DNA of 64,000 nt from assembly GCF_007570835.1 (NCBI RefSeq), contig NZ_SUNC01000001.1:124001-188000 (forward strand), in the 5' to 3' direction. This document shows, in pieces, positions 37,547 to 46,228 of the stretch; position 1 is the stretch's first letter; the number at the start of each line of letters is the position of its first letter. The position numbers and the translations under genes are program-made. Origin of the DNA: Croceicoccus sediminis. Lineage in GTDB: Bacteria > Pseudomonadota > Alphaproteobacteria > Sphingomonadales > Sphingomonadaceae. Under the pieces are notes generated by a model that worked only from the letters and a program-made list of their open reading frames with translations, searched no databases and had not been told where the DNA came from.

Positions 37547-38389
37547 ATGTCTTCAGATGAAAAAAGTGACAACGACCGGTCGCCCAGGGGATTTGCTGGC
37601 TTGTCGAGCCAAATCTCAGACATCGATGCTGAGATCGCTCATGCCAATAGTTTGGCTCCGGTCCCGAGCCCTGTTGTGCAGGGTGCTGGGCGTTCCGAAC
37701 GGCCATTGCGGCTAGACGAGCAGTCCGAGGACCAATCGCCAGAAAACTCCGCAAGTTCTGTCAAAGCGGTTGTTTGGTGGGGGATCGGCGCAGCAATTCT
37801 GGGTGTCATATGGTTCGCCAGCCAATCAGGGACAGGCCCTGCCGGCTCTTCGCCTCCAGCGGAATATGCAGATGAGCAATCGCCCCCAGAGATAACTGTT
37901 GAGGCTCAAGCTCCCGCGGTGCCCCAAGCGCTGAACGAAGAGCTGCCGCCGGTCGGCTACGGTCTGGAGCACAGCGTCGGGCAGATCAGGTACTGCCTTG
38001 CTGAGAATATCCGACTTTCGGCAGCCGAGCCTGTCGTCAATGGCTACAACTCAGCTCAAGTAGACCGCTTCAACGCAATGGTGTCGGACTACAACAGTCG
38101 ATGCGGTCAGTATCGCTATCTCGAAAGTTCAATGAATCTCGCGCGCAGTGATGTGGAGGCGCATCGGTCGGAACTGGAGCAAGCCGGACGTGACCTCATC
38201 AAAAATGTTGGCGGTATAGCTCGTCCGAGTGTTTCAACCGATACGAGCAGCACTATCACTGGGCCGAAACCTGGCGTGGTGCCATACGGAGGACTAGACA
38301 CCTCCGACCCGCTCGATGCTGGAGCCGATGGATCGGCGTTCGGTGACGAGAGTGGGATGACTGAGGACGGCGGGGGCCAAGATGACTGA
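37547..38389 (+). CDS. Single-span membrane protein of the Hsp70-like operon
   Basis: The protein has 280 residues. A polar, disordered N-terminus (about 1-70), one membrane span (about 74-95, WWGIGAAILGVIWFASQSG) and a Pro/Glu-rich linker lead to a periplasmic-side domain with two Cys (CLAENIR near 150, SRCGQY near 186) that could form a disulfide. The C-terminus is Asp/Gly-rich. I do not recognise the family. The stop overlaps the next gene by 8 bp. It probably tethers the chaperone set to the inner membrane. Confidence 0.7.
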   Translation: MSSDEKSDNDRSPRGFAGLSSQISDIDAEIAHANSLAPVPSPVVQGAGRSERPLRLDEQSEDQSPENSASSVKAVVWWGIGAAILGVIWFASQSGTGPAGSSPPAEYADEQSPPEITVEAQAPAVPQALNEELPPVGYGLEHSVGQIRYCLAENIRLSAAEPVVNGYNSAQVDRFNAMVSDYNSRCGQYRYLESSMNLARSDVEAHRSELEQAGRDLIKNVGGIARPSVSTDTSSTITGPKPGVVPYGGLDTSDPLDAGADGSAFGDESGMTEDGGGQDD

Positions 38390-40055
38390 GACCGTGACCG
38401 CCGGTGCGACGGCGACGCAAATCTACCAAAATCCTTTCTTTATTCTCGGCGCATCGACCCGAGATGATCGTCGAAGAATCCTTGAACTGGCCGATCAGCG
38501 ATCATTGGAGATCGATGACGATGTTTGCCAGAAGGCTCGCTCCCAGTTGACGTCCCCGCGTCAACGCTTGACCGCTGAGATCGCTTGGCTTCCAGGCATT
38601 TCCCCGCGGAAGGCGAGCGAACTTCTGAGTACCTTGGAGCGGGCTCCGCTTTCGCTTCGACGAGCATCGGGCGTGCCCACTCTGGCGAACTTGAACCTCG
38701 CGGCAGCGGCTTTTGGTAGCGCTGGCGATGTTATCGATCCTGCCGACATTGCCGATTTCATCATCGAGATATCGAACTTGGTCGAGCGGCTCGATCCAGA
38801 GGATGTAGCGCGAGATATCAACGAAGATCGGGCAGTATCGGGATTCGCGGAAGTGCGGGCTCTTGATCAAGTTGAAGCGGAACTAACCGAGCGTAAGCGG
38901 CATATCCGCAACTGTATCCGGGATGCGCTCGATCGGATGCCAGCTGACAAACTGGTGACAGCGATGACGATTGCAGTCGAAACCGCAACGAGCGCGGGGC
39001 AGGCGCATGCTCCTGAGCTGATAGACGATCTTGTTGATTCATACGAAGTTGAGACCAAGGGATTTCTCGAAAAGGAGGCCGACAACATCGCTCGCCTCGT
39101 AGATGCAGCCCTCAATGCCGCTCACAGCGGCGAAAAGGCGATACTTCCTCTGATCGACAAGATTGAAACCGTTGCGCGAAATTGGGACATGGCTGCTCAG
39201 CCTATTCAACTCAGTGCAAAAGCTCGCGGTCTTGATCATGAGCCCAGCCGCTCGGTGGCATTCAAGATTCGCAGCCTCGCGATTGAGTTGTTCAATGAGC
39301 ATGACCTCCTCGAGCAATCCGAGAGGCTGACAAAACTACTGCTCGATCTCTTCTCCGAGATCCCCGACGTCCATGATCGGGTGCAGGAGGACAATCACGC
39401 CTTGTCGGAAATCTCGCAACGCCGAGAAGAATCCGCAGCTATCGATCCTGTCCGCGAATTGTGTCGGGAGGTCTCGAAGGTCATTGAGCGACAGCCTGCT
39501 CGGGCAGATCAGGAGGCATCTAGGCTGTTGAAGGATGGCGCAGTTCTTCTCGATGCGGCACCTGTCCAAAGGACCTCGCCTACCTATAAAGATGCACAAG
39601 ATTTCATTGCAGCGACAGTCATGCAGTGTGCGGTAGCTTACGGCAACGCTACGTCAAAATGGAAGTCATGCGTAACATTGCTTCAGCAGGCGAGAAAACT
39701 AGCGAACGATGAGGATTTATTGCAAAGGATCAACAAGAATTTGGAGATCGTGAAATCTAATGACGAAAGCCTGGGGGATCTGGAGCCTATTCAGTCGGCG
39801 CCATCGTTGTCGACTATCAATGGAATAGGATTTAAGCTTTATGGATCTACAGATCCCCGCCGTGATGGCTCTTATATGGCGACATATTATTTCGTGTTCC
39901 TTTTCTTTCCGATATTTCCAATATCTAGATACAGGGTCATAAGTGACGGAACACGATATCAATTTCTTGGTAAGGGCCCTTTGCGTGATTTTGACAAGTG
40001 GCACATTGGTATTTCAATTTGTCTAATTGCGTTGCTCATTTTTAATATAAACTGA
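38382..40055 (+). CDS. J-like (DnaJ-type N-terminus, no HPD) membrane protein
   Basis: The protein has 557 residues. The N-terminus NPFFILGASTRDDRRRILEL resembles the first helices of a J domain (as in NPYxxLGV), but the HPD tripeptide that activates Hsp70 is not present. A long all-helical middle (about 60-460) follows. The C-terminal 80 residues hold two hydrophobic segments (YFVFLFFPIFPI and HIGISICLIALLIFNI), so it is membrane-anchored. The 3' end of the gene is visibly richer in A/T than its surroundings. It closes the operon and is the natural candidate co-chaperone of the Hsp70-like protein. Confidence 0.65.
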   Translation: MTETVTAGATATQIYQNPFFILGASTRDDRRRILELADQRSLEIDDDVCQKARSQLTSPRQRLTAEIAWLPGISPRKASELLSTLERAPLSLRRASGVPTLANLNLAAAAFGSAGDVIDPADIADFIIEISNLVERLDPEDVARDINEDRAVSGFAEVRALDQVEAELTERKRHIRNCIRDALDRMPADKLVTAMTIAVETATSAGQAHAPELIDDLVDSYEVETKGFLEKEADNIARLVDAALNAAHSGEKAILPLIDKIETVARNWDMAAQPIQLSAKARGLDHEPSRSVAFKIRSLAIELFNEHDLLEQSERLTKLLLDLFSEIPDVHDRVQEDNHALSEISQRREESAAIDPVRELCREVSKVIERQPARADQEASRLLKDGAVLLDAAPVQRTSPTYKDAQDFIAATVMQCAVAYGNATSKWKSCVTLLQQARKLANDEDLLQRINKNLEIVKSNDESLGDLEPIQSAPSLSTINGIGFKLYGSTDPRRDGSYMATYYFVFLFFPIFPISRYRVISDGTRYQFLGKGPLRDFDKWHIGISICLIALLIFNIN

Positions 40056-40073
40056 AATGGCTTAAATCCACTT

Positions 40074-40850
40074 ATGGCGGCCGATCCCAGAACTCCGCGG
40101 CTTTGCGTCCTTATTGATGCAGATAATGCTTCATCTCGAATTGCGCCCCGTCTCTTCGAAGAGATAGCGAAAATTGGCGAAGCGAGTGTTCGCCGCATCT
40201 ACGGAGATTTCTCGGGGACTAGACTGAAATCCTGGGCAGACGTCCTCGCAACACATGCGATCAAGGCACACCAGAACTTTGCGTACACAAGCGGCAAGAA
40301 TGCCTCGGATATTGCCTTGGTCATTGACGCGATGGACCTGTTGCACACCGGTCGGTTTGACGCCTTTTGTCTCGTATCTTCAGATAGTGACTTTACTGGC
40401 CTGGCATCACGCATCCGGGAACAGGGCATCGATGTCTACGGGTTTGGCGAGCAGAAAACGCCAGAAAGCTTTCGACAAGCATGCCGTCGCTTCATCTACA
40501 CAGAGAATCTGCTGCCCGAGGCGCCAGCGTTGGATGAGCCAGAGCGACAGGATGCCCGTCCAGCCAACGTCAAGAAGCCGCCGACTGCTGCGATTCCGCT
40601 GATCCGAACCGCTATCTTGCAGTTGGATGATGAAGGCGGTTGGGTGCCTTTAGGTCGGGTAGGGCAGCGGCTTGCTGCGCTTGCATCCGACTTTGATCCC
40701 CGAACTTATGGTCAGGGCAAGTTGAGCGACTTGGTTGAAACTGCAGGGGGCTTCGAATCACGCAGAACCGAAACCGGCCATCTGCAGGTCCGTGTCCTTC
40801 CTTCTGGGAGGGTGACTACGGCGAAGTCCAAGAAGGCTAAGTCCGCATGA
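40074..40850 (+). CDS. NYN-domain ribonuclease with C-terminal OST-HTH/LOTUS domain
   Basis: The protein has 258 residues. The NYN (LabA/PIN-like) domain has its acidic residues in place: CVLIDADNAS (Asp15, Asp17), SDIALVIDAMDLL (Asp80, Asp86) and LVSSDSDFTGL (Asp105, Asp107). Residues about 170-250 form a LOTUS/OST-HTH domain (LIRTAIL, GWVPLGRVGQRLAAL) that binds RNA. NYN-LOTUS proteins are RNases or RNA-binding regulators, widespread in bacteria. It starts 18 bp after the J-like gene and may share its transcript. Confidence 0.9.
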   Translation: MAADPRTPRLCVLIDADNASSRIAPRLFEEIAKIGEASVRRIYGDFSGTRLKSWADVLATHAIKAHQNFAYTSGKNASDIALVIDAMDLLHTGRFDAFCLVSSDSDFTGLASRIREQGIDVYGFGEQKTPESFRQACRRFIYTENLLPEAPALDEPERQDARPANVKKPPTAAIPLIRTAILQLDDEGGWVPLGRVGQRLAALASDFDPRTYGQGKLSDLVETAGGFESRRTETGHLQVRVLPSGRVTTAKSKKAKSA

Positions 40851-40922
40851 AAGCCGTGGCAATGTTCTACACCTCTTTGACCCGGCCGTGCGTGGCTGCG
40901 CCTTGAAGAGGGAGCATCACGA

Positions 40923-41501
40923 TTGGCTCGCCTGACTAAAGCGCATCTGCGCTATCTCAAGCATCACGGGATTGACGTTGACGAAACCTTTGATGCCTCG
41001 GGTTTGAAGCGCGCTGAATATCGACCGCGGATGAAGGCTGAGGGCAAGTTCGTGGCTTACGGTGTGACGAAATGTCACAACGGGCATTCTTTGCGCAATC
41101 GATACGGGACATGCATCGAATGTTTTCCGGCTTCGATCGCCTTCGCTCGTCGAAGTGAAATGTCGGGCTATCTCTATCTCGCCAAGTCAGCGGATTTGGG
41201 TCTGATCAAGGTCGGCTTCTCTGGGGATGATCCGGATAATCGAATCTACATCGCGAATCTCGAAGGATACGGCGGAGCTTGGGACTGGCAGATTTGCCTG
41301 ACTGTCTGGGCAGATCATGCCGGGGCGAAGGAGATAGCTGTCCATCAATCGCTTGCTGACTTTCGCGCCGAAAGGGTCTGGATACGAAATGGAGCGGGCA
41401 TCGTTTCGAGGGAGATGTTCGATTGTGACCTAGCGGCAGGCATCGACGCCTTAATTTCGCAGCTCACATTCAGAGAAGTGCAGTTGATCGATTATCGGTA
41501 A
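40923..41501 (+). CDS. GIY-YIG (T5orf172-type) nuclease with zinc ribbon
   Basis: The protein has 192 residues from a TTG at 40923 with GAGGGAG upstream. A zinc-binding segment (Cys51, His55, Cys64, Cys67 in CHNGHSLRNRYGTCIEC) precedes a GIY-YIG core: GYLYLAKS (82-89) and LIKVGFSGD (94-102), with Arg107 as a candidate catalytic arginine. T5orf172 proteins are phage or island nucleases. It is a separate small gene, without a recognised partner, in the nuclease-rich end of the island. Confidence 0.75.
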   Translation: MARLTKAHLRYLKHHGIDVDETFDASGLKRAEYRPRMKAEGKFVAYGVTKCHNGHSLRNRYGTCIECFPASIAFARRSEMSGYLYLAKSADLGLIKVGFSGDDPDNRIYIANLEGYGGAWDWQICLTVWADHAGAKEIAVHQSLADFRAERVWIRNGAGIVSREMFDCDLAAGIDALISQLTFREVQLIDYR

Positions 41502-41634
41502 GCGATCGTGAGCTCCCAATGCATGGGCACACTGTTTTGGGATAATGTGAGTTGGAACGAATTCGGGCTGGCAGCTGGCTGTCGGATTTGATGGTGCGAC
41601 CGATTTTGACGTATTCACGGGCTATTATGGGGTT

Positions 41635-42375
41635 ATGAGCGAACTATTCCTTCCAGGAGTCCCCGAGAGCCTCGTGCGTCACTCGTTAGACATAGCAGGC
41701 GGTAACGAACTAGCCTCCGGAAAATTCGAAAGCCCCGAAAGTAGCGCCGCTTTGGCGGTCAATGGGTTCGGCTGGTTCATTGAAAGACCAGCCTTGCTCC
41801 CGCCTTTCCCTGGCCTTGACGATATCGAATGGCCGCCAGTTTCCGTTGAGATCGAACGACAGATGCGCTTTCCTTGGAATGGCGGTCGTCACCCCTGGCT
41901 TGATGCTGCCGTTGTCACCGACAGTTGCCTTATCGGAGTCGAATCCAAACGCTTCGAACCATTTCGCGACAGGAAACAAGCCACCCTCGCCAATGCATAT
42001 GACCGCGACGTGTGGGGAGAAGCGATGGATGCGTGGTGCGCCATGCGTGATAGCTTAAGAATGGCGCCGTCATCTTTCCGCTATCTCGATGCTGCCCAAC
42101 TCGTGAAGCATGCATTCGGGCTAGCGACTGAATCCCGGCGGATCAGCCGCGCGCCGGTCTTGTTTTATCTTTTTGCCGAGCCTGCGAGAATATCAGCCTC
42201 TGCGCGTTCGGAGCACCGGGCGGAAATCGAGGCCTTCTCTGTGGCGGTAAGTGGTGCCCGTGTCAGATTTGCTGCGGCAAGCTGGTCAGCATGGCTGATG
42301 CGGTTCTCATCGGCTGCCACATCTCCTGAGGTTGCAGCGCATGCAGAGGCATTGCGAAGGAAGTTTAAGCCGTAG
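41635..42375 (+). CDS. PD-(D/E)XK nuclease-like protein (restriction-endonuclease-like)
   Basis: The protein has 246 residues. The core HPWLDAAVVTDSCLIGVESKRF has Asp90, Glu103 and Lys105 in PD-(D/E)XK spacing, with Glu72/Glu74 on the preceding strand or helix. The remainder is helical with YLDAAQLVKHAFGLA, common in small restriction-like proteins of unknown specificity (PGN_0703-type). The 133-bp gap upstream holds no gene. No cognate methylase is visible, so it may be an orphan or part of a defence module. Confidence 0.65.
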   Translation: MSELFLPGVPESLVRHSLDIAGGNELASGKFESPESSAALAVNGFGWFIERPALLPPFPGLDDIEWPPVSVEIERQMRFPWNGGRHPWLDAAVVTDSCLIGVESKRFEPFRDRKQATLANAYDRDVWGEAMDAWCAMRDSLRMAPSSFRYLDAAQLVKHAFGLATESRRISRAPVLFYLFAEPARISASARSEHRAEIEAFSVAVSGARVRFAAASWSAWLMRFSSAATSPEVAAHAEALRRKFKP

Positions 42376-42398
42376 TTAGACGCAAAGGTTATTCAGGC

Positions 42399-42436
42399 TT
42401 GGTTTGGGGTTTGGCTCGAGGCCAACCCATTACCAA
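42399..42436 (+). terminator. Stem-loop between the nuclease-like and phosphatase-ARH genes
   Basis: TTGGT (42399-42403) pairs with ACCAA (42432-42436), and inside it GGGTT with AACCC and GGC with GCC, giving a long interrupted hairpin in the 128-bp gap. Only a weak T-rich stretch follows, so termination is possible but unproven. Confidence 0.4.
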
Positions 42437-42503
42437 GTGTTGTTTGATGCGCAGGGGCTCAGATACGGCCAATTTTGTCGTAGGTAGGAATTAGTCAGGC
42501 ACA

Positions 42504-43967
42504 ATGAGTAGAAGCCTTCGGACCAGCTTAACCGACCCTATCCAGATCCCGACGCTGTCAGCAGCGACCGGTCGAATTGGAGTATCGTTCTGTCCGGGTA
42601 AAAGGGGGCCGGCATTTGCCGGCTTAGATTGGAAGCGCGATCTCGCTGTCGACTTGGACGCGGTGCGCGACTGGGGAGCCGCCGTAGTCATCTCTCTAAT
42701 CGAGGATCATGAGATCGAATTTCTTGGCGTTTCCAATCTGGAAGCGGAAGTGACCGCTCGCGGCATGGAGTGGCTTCATCTGCCAATCGTTGATGTTACC
42801 GCACCCGGTGATGAATTCGAGCAACGATGGCGATCCGCTGGACCTCGCGTGCGCGGCATGCTCGCAGAAGGACGAAGCATTTTCATCCATTGCAGGGGCG
42901 GTCTCGGCAGGGCGGGAACGGTAGCAGCGAGGCTCCTTATCGAACTAGGCGAAGCTGACGCCGCTAGCGCGATTGCACGAGTACGACACGTTCGACCGGG
43001 GGCCATCGAAACCAGGGCGCAGGAGAACCATCTGCACGAGCTTTGGCGCGTGTACGATCGTGCGTGTGGATGTCTGATCGGTTTGGCCGTCGGAGACGCC
43101 TTGGGGACGACGCTCGAGTTCAAGCCTCGTGATAGCTATGACCACCTCACCGATATGGTCGGGGGAGGGCCGTTCGGTCTGGACGCGGGCACTTGGACTG
43201 ATGATACCTCGATGGCTCTTGCTCTCGGGGACGCTCTTCTGGCTAGTGCGGCCAAGGGCTCAATCTTTGAGCCGCAAGAAGCACAACGCCGATTTGTCGA
43301 ATGGTGGAAGAACGGGGCTTACAGCCCAACAGGCCACTGTTTCGATATCGGGATCACCACTCGCCAAGCACTCTCGCGGTTTGAACAGAGCGGGGATCCC
43401 ATTTCCGGTTCGGACGATCCCTATTCAGCAGGAAATGGATCTCTGATGAGGCTGGCACCAGTCGCGATCTGGGGCATCCGGGTTGATCCTGCGGTGGTGA
43501 CACGAGTGGCGCGTCGACAGAGTATGACCACCCATGCGGCCGATGCATGCCTGGAAGCGTGCGAAGCTTATGCGCTCATGCTGCGAGCGGCGATTCTCGG
43601 TGCAGATTTCGACAGTGCACTGGAAGATGCTCGCGGATCCTACGGTCCACACATCGGGCCGATTGTCGCCGGCAGCTGGCGCGGGAAGGCCCGAGATCAA
43701 ATTTCCAGCAGCGGATTCGTGGCTCACAGCCTCGAAGCGGCAATCTGGTGTGTGGCGAATACCGATAACTTCGATGATGCGGTGTTGCTGGCAGCCAACC
43801 TTGGTGACGATGCAGACACCACTGCGGCAATCGCTGGGCAGTTGGCTGGTGCCATCTACGGAGCCTCGTCTATTCGTCAGTCATGGCAGGAGAAGTTAGC
43901 TTGGCGCGACGAAATTGAAGCGCTCGCCCGAAAGTTAGCTTTCCCCGCAACTCTGCTCCCAAGTTAG
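42504..43967 (+). CDS. Dual-specificity phosphatase fused to ADP-ribosylglycohydrolase
   Basis: The protein has 487 residues. Residues about 1-170 are a cysteine phosphatase with the P-loop HCRGGLGRAG (Cys130, Arg136) and a candidate general acid Asp97. Residues about 185-480 are an ADP-ribosylhydrolase of the DraG/ARH family: CLIGLAVGDALG, the magnesium-binding TWTDDTSMALA (about 232-242), and GDDADTTAAIAGQLAGAIYG (about 434-453). ARH enzymes remove ADP-ribose from Arg or Ser of proteins, or from nucleic acids. The fusion suggests it reverses two signals on one target, perhaps self-protection against an ADP-ribosylating effector, but no transferase is seen here. Confidence 0.88.
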   Translation: MSRSLRTSLTDPIQIPTLSAATGRIGVSFCPGKRGPAFAGLDWKRDLAVDLDAVRDWGAAVVISLIEDHEIEFLGVSNLEAEVTARGMEWLHLPIVDVTAPGDEFEQRWRSAGPRVRGMLAEGRSIFIHCRGGLGRAGTVAARLLIELGEADAASAIARVRHVRPGAIETRAQENHLHELWRVYDRACGCLIGLAVGDALGTTLEFKPRDSYDHLTDMVGGGPFGLDAGTWTDDTSMALALGDALLASAAKGSIFEPQEAQRRFVEWWKNGAYSPTGHCFDIGITTRQALSRFEQSGDPISGSDDPYSAGNGSLMRLAPVAIWGIRVDPAVVTRVARRQSMTTHAADACLEACEAYALMLRAAILGADFDSALEDARGSYGPHIGPIVAGSWRGKARDQISSSGFVAHSLEAAIWCVANTDNFDDAVLLAANLGDDADTTAAIAGQLAGAIYGASSIRQSWQEKLAWRDEIEALARKLAFPATLLPS

Positions 43968-44063
43968 TGTCGAGCGATCGCTTTGCAGCGCGGCTCAAAT
44001 GCCCGAGTTAGAGCACGAGCATTCAATGGCCACCGGTAGGCATCAGGTCGCGATCGGATTCGT

Positions 44064-44135
44064 AATGCGTCAAGTTTGACACCGTAAAGCTGTTTCAGGG
44101 GATAATGCTGCAAGTTTGCGACATTATGAGCTGTT
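44064..44135 (+). repeat. Imperfect direct repeat, 40-bp period, in the non-coding flank of the IS110 transposase
   Basis: Two units, at 44064-44094 and 44104-44135, share AATGC, CAAGTTTG, ACA and AGCTGTT in order with small substitutions. They lie in the 213-bp non-coding stretch (43968-44180) beyond the 3' end of the transposase. IS110-family elements encode a structured guide (bridge) RNA in a non-coding end; in the IS1111 branch this lies downstream of the gene. The repeats may be part of that end, or of the target site. Confidence 0.4.
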
Positions 44136-44180
44136 GTCTGAAGTGAACGCTGCGAATGACGGCAGGCTTGGCCCAATTAC

Positions 44181-45302
44181 CTACAACGAGATCTGTGTCC
44201 CAGAAATCAGAACGGGGTCCAAGCCTGCCTCCTCCTGCTGGAGGAACAGCGAAGGTTCGCCGTCTGCGCGAAACGGCGAACCTGATTTCCACATTCCGAG
44301 CATGATCACCGCAAGCTTCCTGGCCACGGCAACGCGCGCCTTCAGGAAGCCAACCCGCTGAGCCAGCTCGAGACCCCAAGTACGAAGTCGGCTTTCGATC
44401 TCAATCCTGCAAAGTAGCACGGTGGCTGCGGTAATCAGGTGCATCCGTGTCAGCTTGTTGCCGTGCCGACTGATACGCCCCCGGCGTGAAGTGGCGCCTG
44501 ACTGATATAGGGTCGGGGTCAGACCCAAGTATGCTCCAATGTCACGGCTCCGCTCAAATCGATGTGGATCGCCGATGGCACTGTAAAACGAAAGCGCGAT
44601 CACAGCTCCGACGCCGGGGATCGTCTGGAAATTACGGCATGTAGGATTCTTCGATGCGATGTCGCGCATCTGCCGGTCAAGTGCGGAAATCTGCTCTCTT
44701 AGAGCCTCGGAAATCTCGACGAGCGGTTGCAGATTGACCCCGATTTCAAGCCCGTGCTGTCGCATTTTCCGCACCTGGTCGTTCACCTCAGCGGCTAGCG
44801 CACCCCTTCCGTTCAGGAGTTTCACGTTCCCGCCGTATAACCTGAAAATCGATTGGATGAGCGCATCTGTCCTGGCGCGGTTCTTCAGCATTGTTCTCCG
44901 AACATTGATCAGGGTTCGGATATTCTGATGTTCCATCGGCTTCACGAAAACCTGCGACCCCATCGATCGAGCGAGCCGCCCGAGCTCTGCGAGCCCTCGA
45001 GCATCGTGGACATCTGTTTTCTGTCGCCTGATTGCCAGGAACTTGCTCGATTTGCGTACATCGACCACCTGAACAGGAAATCCGTATGAACGCAGTTCTC
45101 GAACCATCTGGGTGCCATTGCCGGCCTCGATCGTGAGGCACTGCGCTGCCTCGACGCCAAACCTCCGCAGAATATCTCTGATGGGACCGGATTTCGTTTC
45201 GCATGTCGCTTCAAAGAGGATCCCGCCCTCTGCGTCGATGAGGCAAACGGCTGTTTCGAGATGCCCCGCATCGAGCCCCACCCAGTAGTGCTGATAAACC
45301 AA
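44181..45302 (-). CDS. IS110-family transposase
   Basis: The protein has 373 residues from a TTG at 45302, chosen for AAGGAGG six bases upstream; the frame is open to 45338. The N-terminal RuvC-like DEDD domain is visible (WVGLDAGHLE, IEAGNG, DVHDARGLAEL), followed by a coiled-coil region and the Tnp20 domain with IPGVGAVIA, FERSRDIGAYLGLTP and RISRHGN. IS110 elements recombine without long terminal inverted repeats and use a guide RNA from the non-coding end. The coding frame is intact, so it may be active. Exact element ends cannot be set by eye; flanks run roughly from 43968 to 45400. Confidence 0.93.
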   Translation of the reverse strand: MVYQHYWVGLDAGHLETAVCLIDAEGGILFEATCETKSGPIRDILRRFGVEAAQCLTIEAGNGTQMVRELRSYGFPVQVVDVRKSSKFLAIRRQKTDVHDARGLAELGRLARSMGSQVFVKPMEHQNIRTLINVRRTMLKNRARTDALIQSIFRLYGGNVKLLNGRGALAAEVNDQVRKMRQHGLEIGVNLQPLVEISEALREQISALDRQMRDIASKNPTCRNFQTIPGVGAVIALSFYSAIGDPHRFERSRDIGAYLGLTPTLYQSGATSRRGRISRHGNKLTRMHLITAATVLLCRIEIESRLRTWGLELAQRVGFLKARVAVARKLAVIMLGMWKSGSPFRADGEPSLFLQQEEAGLDPVLISGTQISL

Positions 45303-45422
45303 CCAGCGCCTCCTTCGAAACTTATCCAGAAAGCCCAAATTAGGTTGGCCCGCGCAACTCGCCGAGTAGGAATTGTCCGCTCTGGCGTGATAGTGGAATA
45401 GGATATGCTAGGAGTTGATAGG

Positions 45423-46037
45423 ATGACCCCAAGGCAAGCGCTTGATGATTTGATCCGCGAGCGGGAAGAGACGTACGCTGCGGTTTCGCGTCTACTTGGC
45501 CGAAACTCCGCCTATATCCAGCAATACATCAAGCGCGGCACGCCCGCGCGTCTCGATCAAAGCGACATCGCTCAGCTGGCTCTGCATTTCGATGTTCCTG
45601 CCAAACTGCTCGGGGGAAAAGAGAGCCCTTCAACTCCGCGACGTTCGGTCATCACTGTGTCGGTAATTGAGGCCAAGGGCATGGAAATCCCACAGGAACG
45701 ATCTCGGATCGTAGATGAAGCCTGGCTAAGGCGCCTATGCAACAGGCCTGCAGGTTTGGCGATCTTACCCATTGCTGGTGAGGCTATGCAGCCGACCCTG
45801 CAGAACGGCGACGAAGTCATAATCCAAAGGCTGCGCTCTGACGATGCCCTTCACGACGGGCTCTATGCTGTCCGGGGATCATCAGAGACGTTCGTCAGGC
45901 GGATCGCTCTGGACCCGACCAAAAATCGCATTTCTGTCCTGACCGACCATCCCTCCTATCCAAGCTGGAACGGTGTTCAGCGAAAGGCGATCAATGTCGT
46001 CGGCAGAGTGATCTGGATTGGTTCTCAGGTGTCGTGA
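45423..46037 (+). CDS. S24/LexA-like repressor lacking the catalytic Ser-Lys dyad
   Basis: The protein has 204 residues from the ATG at 45423 (AGGAG eight bases upstream; ATG 45405 has no good site). The N-terminal HTH (about 10-60: VSRLLGRNSAYIQQYIKRG) is joined to an S24-type C-terminal domain (about 115-200, ILPIAGEAMQPTLQNGD). In LexA/CI relatives the residue before the Met is the nucleophile Ser; here it is Ala121. The general-base Lys is replaced by Arg159 (TFVRRIA). RecA-stimulated self-cleavage is therefore unlikely. It may be a constitutive or ligand-controlled repressor of the island. Confidence 0.8.
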   Translation: MTPRQALDDLIREREETYAAVSRLLGRNSAYIQQYIKRGTPARLDQSDIAQLALHFDVPAKLLGGKESPSTPRRSVITVSVIEAKGMEIPQERSRIVDEAWLRRLCNRPAGLAILPIAGEAMQPTLQNGDEVIIQRLRSDDALHDGLYAVRGSSETFVRRIALDPTKNRISVLTDHPSYPSWNGVQRKAINVVGRVIWIGSQVS

Positions 46038-46153
46038 GTGGGAGCTATGCTGCCTGCGACATACGCCAAGTTGCGAAGCGAATGCCCGTTGCTCGGGGTA
46101 AATAGAACGGTTTGCCGCGATCAAATTTCCGCTCATCGCAAAGGTCCCAAGAT

Positions 46154-46173
46154 GGGGGTATCACAGGGGGTAT
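46154..46173 (+). repeat. GGGGGTAT direct repeat near the island's right end
   Basis: GGGGGTAT occurs at 46154-46161 and 46166-46173 (12-bp period) in the 225-bp gene-free stretch after the S24-like gene. It might be an accessory (arm-type) recombinase site or a remnant of an integrase start region. I have no direct evidence for a function. Confidence 0.3.
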
Positions 46174-46228
46174 TTTTGGAGAAGATGATGGAGAAATGAC
46201 GTTTTAACAGCTGCTTAAGCGAGATTGG

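Noticed and set aside
46154-46173. GGGGGTAT repeats as a CRISPR-like array
   Set aside because: Only two 8-bp units with a 4-bp gap; no cas genes and no spacer pattern.
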